In this document: positions 28,493-39,916 of the stretch, piece after piece
Numbering within the stretch: the first letter of the stretch is position 1
How the letters are laid out: the number at the start of each line of letters is the position of its first letter
Assembly: GCA_003254885.1 (NCBI GenBank)
Contig: QANT01007006.1
Coordinates: forward strand, 1-60,000
From: Purshia tridentata
Taxonomy: Eukaryota; Streptophyta; Magnoliopsida; Rosales; Rosaceae
Direction of reading: 5' to 3'
Length of the DNA: 60,000 nucleotides
Position numbers and translations under genes: made by a program
The notes under the pieces: generated by a model
Told to the model about the DNA's origin: nothing
What the model saw: only the letters and a program-made list of their open reading frames with translations
The model's database searches: none

Positions 28493-28668
28493 TTCTCTCT
28501 TCTCTCTTCAATAATATACACTTTTGAAGAATCCACAGTCCCACACATCCTAATTCCCAACGTCATTCATAACCAGCAAAAAATAGCCGTGCCTTTGGAA
28601 TTTTTAAATATTCTTTCCTTCTTTGGTTATAAGTCATATTAATGGGTTGATATTTTTCACATAGATAG
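25918..28668. other. AT-rich intergenic region
   Basis: Frames at 25924-26172, 26203-26406, 27384-27578, 27463-27807 and 28069-28341 have no family match and are read as chance. Simple repeats include TA runs near 27678-27697 and a (CT)n run at about 28461-28488. No gene can be supported. Confidence 0.5.
28461..28488. repeat. (CT)n microsatellite
   Basis: About 13-14 CT units in intergenic DNA, 180 bases before the hAT MITE. Confidence 0.9.
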
Positions 28669-29337
28669 TAGGGGTGGGCGTTGGGCAGGGTGGGAGCTCA
28701 ACCCGCCACCACCCATATAGTCAATGGGCGGGGCGGTTGCAAGTTAATTGGGAGCGGGTTAGAGCGGGTCGGTAGCGGGTGAGCCGAGGGTGTTGGGCAG
28801 GGTGGGTTGGGTGGGAGCTCAACCCGCCAACATCCATATAGTCAATGGGCGGGGCGCTTGCAAGTTAATCGGGGAGCGGGTTAGAGCGGGTTAGAGCGGG
28901 TCGGTAGCGGGTGAGCCGTTTAGGTATAGTGGAAATTAAAGAGGGTGATGGTGAGTTTATATGCATGCCAACCTCCCTGAATTGAAGTAAATTATTTATG
29001 TATATACTTAGGATGATGTTAATGACCTCCATTTTACCCATAAAAAAAGACTTATTTTCTCTCCAAAGTATGGAAACAATGTTTCTTAAACAACATAAGT
29101 GAGGAAAGTGATGAATAAAGTAATTATATAAATAGATAATAATTTTACTAACTCTTGACTCTTGTAAAAGACATTCATTCTATTCCCTATATTCAATAAT
29201 CGGTTAAACGAGTGGTAATGGGCGGTGAAAGAGGAAACCCAAATCCGAGCCGTCGACTATTGGGTGGATCGGGTAAAGACTAAACGGGTGGCGGCTCGGG
29301 CGGTAAGTGGTGGTGGGCGAGTTGATGCCCACCCCTA
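28669..29337. mobile_element. Non-autonomous hAT element with perfect 8-bp target duplication
   Basis: The termini read TAGGGGTGGGC at the left and GCCCACCCCTA at the right, an 11-bp inverted repeat. They are flanked by identical 8-bp duplications ATAGATAG at 28661-28668 and 29338-29345. An 8-bp duplication and TAGGG/CAGGG ends are the signature of plant hAT elements. The left subterminal region is GC-rich (GGGCGGGGC and GCGGGTCGG motifs) and holds a tandem duplication of about 120 bp. No transposase frame is present. The perfect duplication implies a fairly recent insertion. Confidence 0.88.
28678..28920. repeat. Tandem GC-rich duplication inside the hAT element
   Basis: Two adjacent units start GTTGGGCAGGGTGGG and run to GCGGGTGAGCCG. 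Each contains GGGAGCTCAACCCGCCA and GGGCGGGG. The second unit has small internal expansions (an extra GTTGGGTGGG and a repeated GTTAGAGCGG). Confidence 0.75.
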
Positions 29338-29345
29338 ATAGATAG

Positions 29346-30540
29346 ATAGATAACCCTAGAAACCTTAATCAGCATATACATGAGTTCGATCTCAATGTGT
29401 CTTGATTAGATTGAAAGTCTGAACACGACTAATCACTATTAACTATATATTAGCTCATTAATTAGCTTGCATGTGTCAATATAGATGACACATCATTTCC
29501 TCTCTTTTGGTCAATTCTCGACAGTTGTTGCCTTTGCTACTAAGCCTACTATCTTATCCTTTGCTAGATTTTATTCAGATTTGCGAAAACTGAAAAATTA
29601 AATACCTTGTGAATGCCATCTTTTTATGGGTCAATTGTGGAATCAAATTGTGAACAAAACAAGGGTCTTACTAATGATTGGATTGGGTTCTCTGATCGCT
29701 TTTGTAAATTTATAGGTTAGGCATGTATTAAATCTGTAAAGTTGCATAGGCACTAAGATGCAAGTTATAACACAAAACTAAAGGGTGCATTTGATATCTA
29801 TTCAAAAATTATTTTTTAAATTTTTATTCCTCATGTTTGTTATCTACATACAAATACCGCATATAAAAACAGAAAACAGTATTCGAAAACTAATACTTGG
29901 GGGGTGAAGCCCAAGCAAATAAACTACTCGATCAGAACGGCTTGTCCAAAACATGCATTGTAGCCCAAATCTAGGCTGAGCCCATAAGAAATTTGAATTT
30001 TAACCGATTAGATTTTTTATTTATTTAAAGATTTATCCTTATTATAAGATGCTGTCACAATGCAGTTAATTTTGGTGGGTAATCCTCGTAACTAAATTAA
30101 CCACCAACTGCATTTCAAATGGTACCTACCGACTCTTATCCCTCTGTTTTCCATAGTCTGAGTCAGAAGCAGAGCACCTGATGCGTTGGTTATTTTTTAT
30201 TTTTTTCATTTGGACCATGCGATTTGCAAAACCAACCTCTAACGAATTAAGCACGTGAATATATGATTATAATAGAAAATTTTGATAGTATGAATGTATA
30301 TGACATAAAAGTGATTGTTGTAATAGTCAACTGAGGTAGACTTTTCAATTAGAGTATAACCCCCAATCAAATTTTTGGATTTAGATAATCATTAGATAAT
30401 TTAGATGACTCAATGCAGTTATTCTTGGCGGGTAATGCTCATAACTAAACCACTAACTGCATTTCAAATGTTACCTACCGACCCTTATCCCTCTGTTTTC
30501 CACAGTCTCACACTCGGTAGCAGAGCACCGAAACTCAAGC
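29346..30540. other. Upstream region of the OTP82-like gene
   Basis: No coding frame is visible. The stretch contains both copies of a segment of about 123 bp, the second ending 10 bases before the ATG of the PPR gene. The remainder is AT-rich. Confidence 0.6.
30058..30531. repeat. Direct repeat of about 123 bp in the PPR gene upstream region
   Basis: Copy 1 lies at 30058-30180 and copy 2 at 30409-30531. Both run from CAATGCAGTTA through AACTGCATTTCAAATG and CTTATCCCTCTGTTTTCCA to GCAGAGCACC. They differ by scattered substitutions and small gaps. Copy 2 ends 10 nt before the start codon, so it should be in the leader or core promoter of the PPR gene. Confidence 0.85.
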
Positions 30541-32751
30541 ATGGCGTTTGCCTCTTCATCATTGCCCATTCCACCCTTCACTCTCCATGTACTCCCCACC
30601 TCCGATTCTCCATACAAACTCCTTCAAACCCACCCATCTCTCGGCCTACTCTCCAAATGCAAAAACCTCCAAACTCTCAAACAAGTCCAGACCCACTTCA
30701 TCAAGACTGGCCTCCACAATACCCATTTTGCTCTAAGCAAGCTCGTCCAGTTTTGCGCAATTTCGCCCTCTGGCGACCTCTCCTATGCCCTCTTACTGTT
30801 TGAGTCCATTGACAATCCCACTCACATTATCTGGAATACGATTATTCGAGGGTATTCGTTGAGCTCTGAGCCGATAAAAGCTGTGGAATTCTATGTTCGG
30901 ATGATTCTTTCAGGTTTGGAGCCCAATTCTTATACATTCCCTTTTCTTTTGAAGTCTTGTGCCAAATCCATGGCTACCCATGAAGGGGAACAGATCCATG
31001 GACATGTTTTGAAGCTTGGGCTTGACTCTGATGCCTTTATACACACTTCTCTCATCAATATGTATGCTCAAAATGGTGAATTGGATAATGCACGTCTAGT
31101 GTTCGATAAAAGTGTTTTGAGAGATGTGGTTTCATTTACGGCCTTAATCACCGGTTATATTTCGAGGGGTTGTGTGGATGATGCTCGTCTCCTCTTCGAT
31201 GAACTTCCAATGAGAGATGTAGTGTCTTGGAATGCTATGATTTCGGGTTATGCTCAGAGTGGTCGGTTCGAAGAGGCATTGGCTTTGTTTCGGGAGATGC
31301 GAAAAGCAAATGTCCCACCCAATGAGAGTACTATGGTTACGGTGCTCTCTGCTTGTGCTCAGTCGGGGTCTCTTGATTTGGGCGAATTGATTGGGTCTTG
31401 GATTGAGGACCATGGACTTGGTTCAAATCTTCGGCTTGTTAATGCACTGATCGATATGTACTCGAAGTGTGGTGCTCTGGATACGGCTCGAGGTTTATTT
31501 GATGGTATGCATCAAAGGGATGTGATTTCATGGAATGTTATTATTGGTGGCTATACACATAAGAATCGCTACAGAGAAGCCTTGGAACTCTTTCGGTTAA
31601 TGCTACGTGCAAATGCAGAGCCTAATGATGTCACATTCTTAGGCATTCTTCCAGCTTGTGCTCATTTAGGAGCTCTTGACCTGGGAAAGTGGATTCATGC
31701 TTATATAGATAAGAACTTCAAGAGTTTGACCAATACCTCCCTCCAGACGAGTCTCATTGACATGTATGCAAAATGCGGAAACATAGAGGCAGCAAAACAA
31801 GTCTTCGATGGTATGAAAGCCAAAAGTTTGTCTTCTTGGAATGCAATGATATCTGGCTTAGCAATGCACGGACATGCACATACAGCCCTCGAGCTATTCA
31901 AGAAAATGACCGATGAAGGATTCAAACCAGATGATATCACATTTGTGGGAGTTTTATCTGCTTGTAACCATGGTGGTCTCGTAGACCTTGGACGCCAATA
32001 TTTTAGTTCCATGATCAAAGATTACCAGATTTCAGCAAAACTGCACCATTACGGATGCATGATAGATCTTCTAGGCCGAGCTGGGTTATTTGATGAAGCA
32101 GAGGCTCTAATGAAGACCATGGAAATGAAGCCAGATGGTGCTGTCTGGGGTTCTCTGCTTGGAGCTTGCAGAGTCCATAGGCGTGTGGAGCTGGGTGAAG
32201 CTGTTGCTAAACATCTATTTGAATTGGAGCCTGAAAATGCTGGGGCTTATGTTCTGCTATCAAATATCTATGCAGGAGCTGGTAGGTGGGATAATGTAGC
32301 AAGAATAAGAACCAGGCTGAATGATATGGGAATCAAGAAAGTTCCTGGCTGCACCTCTATTGAGGTGGATAGTGTGGTTCATGAGTTTCTTGTTGGTGAC
32401 AAAGCGCATCCCTTAAGCAAAGATATCTATGAAATGTTAGAAGAAATAGATAGACTTTTGGATATGGTTGGTTTTGTGCCCGATACATCTGAGGTTCTGT
32501 ATGACATGGATGAGGAGTGGAAGGAAGGGGCTTTGAGTCATCATAGTGAGAAGTTGGCCATCGCTTTTGGTTTGATCAGCACAAAGCCAGGCACACCAAT
32601 TAGAATTGTAAAGAATCTTCGTGTATGTGGGAATTGTCATTCAGCTACAAAGCTGATATCCAAGATCTTTAATAGGGAGATTATTGCAAGAGATAGGAAT
32701 CGTTTCCACCATTTTAGAGATGGTTCTTGTTCATGTCGTGACAAATGGTAA
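30541..32751 (+). CDS. OTP82-like PPR-DYW RNA-editing factor, chloroplast
   Basis: This is an intronless protein of 736 residues that matches Arabidopsis At1g08070 (OTP82) along its whole length. The Ser/Pro-rich N-terminus fits a plastid transit peptide. PLS-type repeats run from about 45 to 530, with repeated signatures such as DVVSWNAMISGYA and LIDMYSKCG. E and E+ regions follow (VPGCTSIEVDSVVHEF, FVPDTSEVLYDMDEEWKEGAL). The DYW deaminase domain has the HSE zinc/catalytic site at 668-670 and CGNCH at 696-700. The final tripeptide is DKW, not DYW. OTP82 edits ndhB and ndhG transcripts of the chloroplast NDH complex, and the Arabidopsis protein was reported to work without its own DYW domain. 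The upstream region carries a duplicated segment ending 10 nt before the ATG. Orthology is judged from sequence only. Confidence 0.92.
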   Translation: MAFASSSLPIPPFTLHVLPTSDSPYKLLQTHPSLGLLSKCKNLQTLKQVQTHFIKTGLHNTHFALSKLVQFCAISPSGDLSYALLLFESIDNPTHIIWNTIIRGYSLSSEPIKAVEFYVRMILSGLEPNSYTFPFLLKSCAKSMATHEGEQIHGHVLKLGLDSDAFIHTSLINMYAQNGELDNARLVFDKSVLRDVVSFTALITGYISRGCVDDARLLFDELPMRDVVSWNAMISGYAQSGRFEEALALFREMRKANVPPNESTMVTVLSACAQSGSLDLGELIGSWIEDHGLGSNLRLVNALIDMYSKCGALDTARGLFDGMHQRDVISWNVIIGGYTHKNRYREALELFRLMLRANAEPNDVTFLGILPACAHLGALDLGKWIHAYIDKNFKSLTNTSLQTSLIDMYAKCGNIEAAKQVFDGMKAKSLSSWNAMISGLAMHGHAHTALELFKKMTDEGFKPDDITFVGVLSACNHGGLVDLGRQYFSSMIKDYQISAKLHHYGCMIDLLGRAGLFDEAEALMKTMEMKPDGAVWGSLLGACRVHRRVELGEAVAKHLFELEPENAGAYVLLSNIYAGAGRWDNVARIRTRLNDMGIKKVPGCTSIEVDSVVHEFLVGDKAHPLSKDIYEMLEEIDRLLDMVGFVPDTSEVLYDMDEEWKEGALSHHSEKLAIAFGLISTKPGTPIRIVKNLRVCGNCHSATKLISKIFNREIIARDRNRFHHFRDGSCSCRDKW

Positions 32752-33062
32752 ATTTGATCACTTGGAAGTGTGCCTATATGGAAATTAATGAAGGTACATG
32801 GTTTCTCTTTGAAAGTGTGCCTATATATATGCTCTTTGAAAGGCCATTTCATTTGCGCAGATGAGTTTCTTATTTATTTAACTTATATGGAAATTAATCA
32901 AGACTGTTGAGATAGAAGAAAATTTGCATTCATTAAGGCTCATAACTAAGTACATAGATGCTCTGGTGCTGTTAGAATGAAAACCCATCTGTATTTATTT
33001 ATAATCAAGGTGATGGATTCACAGACCAACAACACAAATTTAACCTAAGTTAGTGATCAAGT

Positions 33063-34104
33063 TCATGCTTCATTGTTAGAGTCATGGTTGAATGAGTTCC
33101 TTCTTGCTGTTGACAAAACTGTCTTGTCAGCCACAATGAAATATGCCATTCCAGCCGCTGCCATCAAATTAAAACTTTTTTTCAGTACATAAAGTAATAA
33201 TGATACCTAATGAACTAAGAAAGTTAAGAGGATTATGATAGAGGATGAGAGCAAGGATTGAATACCTGTGGAGATTATGAGGGCCTGAGCAGTGGGATTT
33301 AGATTGGCTCTTGCCCAAGGTAGCATCCTCACACTAGCCAGCTGCATATATAAAGTATACTGTTAGTTTAAAGTGTCATAACTATCCTTAAGCCCTTGAA
33401 ATGCATAGAATGCTAAGGTGGTTCTCATTCAAAAGTGTGAAATGGAGCCACTTAAATAAATGCATGCAAGAAGTATGACATATTGAAAACTTACAGTTGG
33501 AATGGCAGTGGCAATGGTAGCAATAACAGCTGCTTTAGCTCCTGCTTTCACACCCTCTGTTTATCCATTCAAAAATTAAGAAAATTACACTTCTGTAAGA
33601 AAAATCGTAAAGTTAAATTTATAAATTCTTAACGGTCTTCTTATAAAAATCTTGGGATATGATTATGAGTATGGTCCCCCTCTAAAGAAGGTGGCCCTAT
33701 CCTTTATCCATTTGAACAAGAATAAGCCCTTTATGTGCCATAGTATTTGGCAGAAAGGGGACCATCAAATACAAAATCTTAATCACATAATTAGCATATC
33801 AGTCAGCAACTATGCTTTTTAGAGGCTCAAGGTAAGAGATACTTCATAGGAATCCCAATTTCCATGATGCTTAACATCATGAATTACCACATGACTTCCA
33901 AAGCATCCTATATACTATCAATTAAAACCAAATGAGTGTATATATAAAACATGTTGGACAAAGAAATATTATATACCCCAGTAATGGAGCAAAAAAGGAG
34001 GCAAACATGAACATACCACGAGAATAGTGCTTAGCCATGGCCACCTGATCAAGTGAAGTTAGGTGGTTCTTCTCAAGGGGAGACTGAGCCACATTTTTTG
34101 CCAT
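33063..34104 (-). CDS. ENOD93: Early nodulin 93-like membrane protein
   Basis: Four exons, 34104-34017, 33556-33495, 33341-33266 and 33157-33063, give 106 residues. It starts MAKNVAQSPLEKNHLTSLDQ. The core is EGVKAGAKAAVIATIATAIP then SVRMLPWARANLN, and a second hydrophobic stretch ALIISTAAGMAYFIVAD. The two hydrophobic stretches flanking the conserved MLPWA motif suggest two membrane helices. This is the ENOD93 family, first found in nodules but general in plants. In rice it is linked to nitrogen response, and recent Arabidopsis work places it in mitochondria with cytochrome c oxidase. A TATA box lies at 34211-34218. Splice sites are all GT-AG and the frame closes. Confidence 0.9.
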
Positions 34105-34210
34105 TGTAAGAGTAGTAGTAATTGAATGAATGGTAATGAACTAATGATAGATTAAGATTGAGAAGGTTTTTGAAACTCTGGATGAATGGGAGAGTTAGAT
34201 TTTGGATGGA

Positions 34211-34218
34211 TATTTATA
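34211..34218 (-). promoter_or_regulatory. TATA box of the ENOD93-like gene
   Basis: The minus strand reads TATAAATA about 107 nt upstream of the ATG, consistent with a short leader of roughly 75 nt. Confidence 0.65.
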
Positions 34219-34591
34219 AGCATTTGGGTGTAGTTGGTTGAGACTAAAGAGGTTCATGGCAGGTTTTGTGAGAGAGTTAGATGGTTTTCACTGAATTCTG
34301 GCGTCTGAGTCACTTGTTTTCAATTTCACCTGCTATGGTCGGTTTGGTTCTGTATATCTTTTATTTCCCCAAATGCCCCTGGTTTTGTCAGGGAGTTTTA
34401 TATATTCCAACCGATGTTGCAGGGTACCAGTGTAAATACCTGTAGCACCGATCAGGTGAAGGGGCATGATCTGTAATAATGCAGGAAACAACGGGCACAG
34501 AGATCTGCTCATATAATCCATTTGATCTACTGAACCAGCACACGAATCTAAGAATATGACGTATTATTTTACTTTTCCATGTTATTATATT

Positions 34592-34973
34592 GGGAAATGC
34601 TATATGACTTATCTTTGTATTTTTTTTGTGTCTTTCTCTTATTTTGTTCATTTGACAATTTAATTTCACGATCGGAACCATTCAATATCAAGATCATTAT
34701 TTATAGATCAATTCTGTAAAAAATTATTCAAATCAGAAATCGTTTAGTCATCTAATTGTTATCAAATAATTAACGGTGAATTTAACTGTTACCAAAATCA
34801 TCTATTTATTTGATAACAGTTAGATGACTAAACGATTTCTGATTTGGATAATTTTTTGTAAAGTTGATCTATAAATAATGATCTTGATATTGAACAATTC
34901 CAATCGTGAGATTAAATTGTCAAATGAACAAAAGAAGAGAGAAGACACAAATAGAAGTTACGTAGCATTCCCC
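34592..34973. mobile_element. Hairpin MITE of Mutator type with perfect 9-bp target duplication
   Basis: Almost the whole element is one inverted repeat. The left arm (about 34592-34765) and right arm (about 34800-34973) are near-complementary, for example CAGAAATCGTTTAGTCATCT on the left and its reverse complement on the right. They are separated by a loop of about 35 bp. The ends are GGGAAATGCTA and, reversed, GGGGAATGCTA. Identical 9-bp duplications TATTATATT flank it at 34583-34591 and 34974-34982. Long terminal repeats with a 9-bp duplication fit a MULE-derived MITE. It has no coding capacity. It lies about 0.5 kb upstream of the ENOD93-like start codon. Confidence 0.9.
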
Positions 34974-35920
34974 TATTATATTAGGCAACACTCCACCTTT
35001 TGTGAAAGTCACTTTCTCCTACTTGACTTGAAGTGGAAACTGCAACTAGTTTAGGACAAAGCTGCCTTAAAACCATGGGTAGCCCCCCTTTAAGTGCTTT
35101 GGTTCCACGTACCGAGCAGTTCATGAGATTGGAGCACGTGTCCCAAATGAAGGGCTAAGATGATCTTCCAGTGATCTGGTGTTGCAGACTGTAGCACTCA
35201 AATATGTTTGCATTGGTTTTCTCATTTGTGGATCATGGTTTTCTCTTGAGTGGGTGGCCAGTGGTGGCTACTGTGGAGGAGTTGTCTCATATGTGAACTG
35301 AACTATCCATTAAGTTGGTTCATTTATGAGTCTCACGGTAATTAAAGAGTTCCATTTTTTTATTAAATAATAAATAAAAACGATGCATTAAGATGATTCA
35401 AATTATTTTATTCTTTCTGTATCTTTCTTTGGCCGAGAATATTGCTTGTCTATACCAACTCAACCCCATTCAGTCCAAACAAAAAATAAAATTAATCTCA
35501 TAAAAGTCCATGGCTAATGGCAACAAAAGACCCTTTGCTGATTCCAAGCGTTAAGCCAATGACCAATGGGTGAAGTTTTTTCACTCATTTGCACAACTAC
35601 ACTCAACCATGTCCATGACTTCATACCGTCTAATATTTGTTCTCAGTCTTTCTTCTTCTTTTTTTAATTCTTCCCCCAAAAAGAAGAGCCTCTGAACTTG
35701 GAAATTGGAAAGTAATAATAGCTGTTCAGTGAGATCCCTTAAAACTAGAAATGATCACGTTGGCTTTGTGATTGGGCTATTAGTTTACTAAATTTAAGGC
35801 ATATATGCAACATCATGTGACCTTGGATATATGACCCAACTTTGTACGGACCCATCAAATAAATTGGGGATAGGTTGATCCAACAAGGCAATTAACTCTA
35901 GAAAAAAAATATGGGTGGAC

Positions 35921-36630
35921 TTAGGCTCCGTTTGGATTGCAGTGAAACACCCAAAAGCTGTAGTGAGTGACAATTCTAGGTCACTCACAACAGTTTTGGC
36001 GTTTGGTAAAAATTAAAAAACTGTAGTGACTCACAATTTGAGGTCACTCACTACAGAAACCCACTACAACTTGAAACCTGTTTTTCAAAACTGTAGTGAG
36101 TGAAAGTTGTAGGCTCCCATATTTAAATTTTTTTTTTGCCCACTATATCCTCAATGTTTTTACAAATTCAGAAAAAATATCCCAACATGTTCCACTGTAC
36201 GTTCTTTATTTTCATTGATATTATTAATCATGATATTTTATTGGTACCATGTTCTTTATTTTCATTGTTCTTGATATTATTAATCGTGATATTTTATTGG
36301 TACCATTAAAATTAAAATATTTCAACAAAAATAATATGCATACTTATTTAATAATTTTGTTTTGTGCACAAAAAATTATAAACTAGTAAAATGCCTTTTT
36401 TTCCCCAAACAAATAAGTTAAAAACATTTTCAACATTATGTCTATTTTAGTAATTATAAACAGTCACAGTAATTTTGTATTACAATTTACCAAACACCTT
36501 CATTCTGCACAGCAGTTTTGAAAACATAGTTTACCAAACACTTAGCTGACTTTACTTCACAGCTGTTTTGTTTCACAGCTGTTTTACTTCACAGCAATTA
36601 TATTTCACAGCAATACCAAACTAAGCCTAA
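35921..36630. mobile_element. Tourist-like (PIF/Harbinger) non-autonomous element
   Basis: The left end reads TTAGGCTCCGTTTGG and the right end, reversed, TTAGGCTTAGTTTGG. The TIR is followed on both sides by ATTGC-GTGAAA and repeated CTGTAGTG or CAGCTGTTTT subterminal motifs. If the outer TTA/TAA is the target site, the TIR proper begins GGCTCCGTTTGG, which is typical of Harbinger-type MITEs, with one mismatch in the duplication. A direct tandem duplication lies inside at 36201-36306. No frame of interest. Confidence 0.7.
36201..36306. repeat. Tandem duplication of 50 and 56 bp
   Basis: Both units begin GTTCTTTATTTTCATTG and end ATTTTATTGGTACCAT. The second differs mainly by a 6-bp insertion (GTTCTT). 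It is inside the Tourist-like element. Confidence 0.85.
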
Positions 36631-37108
36631 GTTGATTTGCGCGAAGTTGGAGATCGACTGAATCAGGACAACGCATGTGGAGATCGATGCGGCGGAGAGA
36701 TGAGAGAATGAGTGAGAAAGAGATGAGGAGAATGAGTGAAAGTGAGAGAGAGGTGAGAGAAAGAGTGAGAGAGAGATCCAGCGAGTCGGAGTGAAGAACG
36801 ACCTTCAGTCCGACATCAATCAGCCAAAAGATCAAAAGAGAAAAGAAGAAACGACGAAAGAGGCACATATAACCCACTATCTACAAATGGCCACACAGAT
36901 AAAAAAAAAAAAATTATGTGAGTGAGGAAAGAAGAGATGGCATGAATCGTAAAAAAGGAGAAAAACATGGACGAAATATAAAAACTGAGGAAATGACCAA
37001 GAGAGACCACTTAACCCACCAATTACAATGAGATTTACTATTAGCCCATATTGAAACTGGAAACTGAAAGGCAAAAATTTTGGGCAAGGCTTAGGAACAG
37101 TAAACCAA

Positions 37109-37508
37109 AATTTGGTGTTTTTGGGTTTGTGGTTTTTATTAATATTACAAATGTTTTATAATTTATTTAAAACATAATATTATAATAACATATAATTTAA
37201 AAAATATATGTTATTTAATTTATATAATACATTTTTATATCAAAACTAATTAATATACCCAAACTCTAATATTATACCATACCATATATGTGATACATAC
37301 AATATATGTTTCATACTCTAAACTAAACTCTATCGTGTATTTTAAGTTTTATAAAAAAAAAAATTATTAGCTTCAATTGAAATAAGGTATAAGAATATCA
37401 TTTAACTTTTTTATATAATAAATGTATGGTTCAATTGAAATAGTTATAAAATATATTTTATTATCTAAAATATAGCTAATTTAATATTAATTTTATTATC
37501 TAAAATAT
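37109..37508. repeat. AT-rich dispersed repeat, copy 1
   Basis: This segment, starting AATTTGGTGTTTTTGGG, recurs in the same orientation at 45921-46321 with only scattered differences. It has no coding capacity and no recognised termini. It may be a fragment of a larger nuclear transposon. In this copy it is followed directly by hAT-like subterminal sequence. Confidence 0.85.
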
Positions 37509-37554
37509 TAAATGAGCATAAATATATAAATCTGAAAATTAATTTTTATATATT

Positions 37555-37729
37555 CAGTTTGATAAACCGACGGTTTTGAGTTATGAGAACTGAAACTGAA
37601 ACCGACATCCCGATTCGGTCCGGTCATTGTTGTCTTGGTTTCAGTTCTACTCGGTTCCGATTCTTTCGATATCGGTAGCACCAGTTTCAGAGCGGTTCTC
37701 GGTTTTTCCATTAAACAGACCCAGCCCTA
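37555..37729. mobile_element. Possible hAT-type terminus, relic
   Basis: The stretch has repeated CGGT and GGTTTC motifs (GAAACCGACATCCCGATTCG, CGGTTCTCGGTTTTTCC) and stops at ACCCAGCCCTA, which reversed is TAGGGCTGGGT. That is close to the ends of the two better-defined hAT elements in this window. I could not find the partner terminus or an 8-bp duplication. Confidence 0.4.
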
Positions 37730-37839
37730 GTGGTGGAAGTTGTCTCTTTCAACTTATTAAGACAATCACAACTAAATTGTGAAACAGTCATAGTTAAAAT
37801 GTGATTGGATTGTTTTTTTTTGTTTGAATACAGTATAGT

Positions 37840-39879
37840 CACTACTAGAAAAAACAACATCGGACATAGAGCAATATTTGTGCCCTCTAACAAGGAAGAG
37901 CACAAGTACTTGTGCTCTTTTAACTTTGATAACGACGCAATCACTAAAGTTATATTTGTTTCCACAGTTGGCATTTCTAAAATAAATAAGGCACAAATAT
38001 CTTGTTTGAGTCAAATACACATAGACACAAATATAATTATATATGTGCCTTCGTTCTAACAATAACCCAACGTTTCTATGTAGTTGATGTGACATGTACT
38101 ATTACAAACATAGCACAAACCACCCAATTGTGCCCTATGAATATATTTTAATAAAAAAAATATGATGATATATATTAGATTGAAACCATTCATATATAGA
38201 TAATTGTAATAACTATAAAATTGCATAATAAAAACTACATAATAGTTTTAATAATTGTAACTACATAATAAAAACATAACAAATAAAACTCAACATATTT
38301 AACTTCAAATTGGAAATTTTTAGTACATTAGAAACAAATGTGCATACGTATATATTTAACTTCAACCCTTATACATAGCAGGAAGTTCCTAAGTGTGTTC
38401 CAAACTCTGATTTACAAAAGATCATAAAGCTTATCACCCAGCCATCTTAGATTACATCACACATCCCCCACATTCCCTGATATATACTACTAATCAAAAG
38501 ACTCAAAATAGCTTACTCGAACTTGTATCTGCCTCCTCTTGGATTATAAGTTGCCCACTGTCAGAAGCTACTCTCCTTTCAAATGAAATCTAGAACACAA
38601 TGCAAGAAGTTTATCGGGAAAAATCAACAATCACCATTATCCATACAAAAAGTTTATAGTGCCTCTCTCACCATTATCCATGAGGGCTACAAGTGAACCA
38701 ATCAATTGCGATAAGTGCATAGGAAAGGAAATCAAACAATGCCAAACAATGCCAAACAAAGTCAAACAAAGCAACCAATCGTCCTTTAACACACACATCC
38801 ACTGGCCTAATTCCAATTCCAATTCCCACACTAGTTGTTCAGCCAACCTATCAAATTTACTGCTAAAGTTACTATCAAAAGTTGTTCAACCTATTTCCTG
38901 CATTTACAAACTTGCTTCCAACCCTGCTCTGTTACTAGTCTCAAACTCTTAATAGCCACATATATAAGATTAGTCACTTAAGATTCTGACCGCATGATAT
39001 ACATGGACACCCAGTAGCCCCAACCATATCAATAATTATGCAATACAATCTATCGTCCAACCTATTTTTAACCATAACAAATTATAATAGATATAATTAC
39101 AAGAACTGAAACAGTTAACAAGTTCTTAAATGGGAAGATATCTAAATAAGTCTCTTCACACTCAGGACCATATAAGAGCTGTAACCAAAGATACTAATAC
39201 AAAAGATGTGGGTAAGTCAATGTTCTAACATCTCTAACAGGACAGTGAGTGAGTGTGTGTGAGTGAGAAAGAGAGAGACAGAGAGACAAAGAAAGAGAGA
39301 ACTTACCGGGTGCACTCAGCAAGTTTTCCAAGTTTTCCAAGCTTTTGATTGTCCAATAGAATCAACTTTTTTGTTCTCAATAAGGTACTTCATCATGCAT
39401 TAAGAAATATATTCACATTAGACACTAGTAATTTTCACATATGACACATCACGTGAGATCCTAACCAGTAAATCATTCCATGCATGTGTGAGAAAAGACC
39501 AAACTAGAACCAAAACTCCACATGTCGACAAATAGTGTTGCTACACATTGTTGTTTACCATTAACATTAAAAAAAAGAAGCTAGCCCCATTTGATGTTAG
39601 TCTAACCATGACTACTTTTTATGGCTTCCAAAATATTTTACAAGAATTTTGAATGTTGTTAGTAGCTGTCTTCTCTTTGTCAATTGTTAACTTCCCCACT
39701 GTAAGAATGAAGAAGAGGATGCCAATATTTTTAAAGCTTCCCCTTGGTCTGTAATAAGTAAAGAATGAAAAGCCAAAGTTAAATTATGTCATGTGGATGC
39801 AGTTCATATTGCTGGAAAGACAAAAGAAAGCATATGTTTATGTCAACAACTTTAGTGATTAAAATTGGCAACGCTGAAT

Positions 39880-39916
<37 letters not shown>

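Noticed and set aside
30405..30803. Plus-strand frame of 132 residues overlapping the PPR start.
   Set aside because: It is out of frame with the conserved PPR protein and starts in the duplicated upstream segment. No family match.
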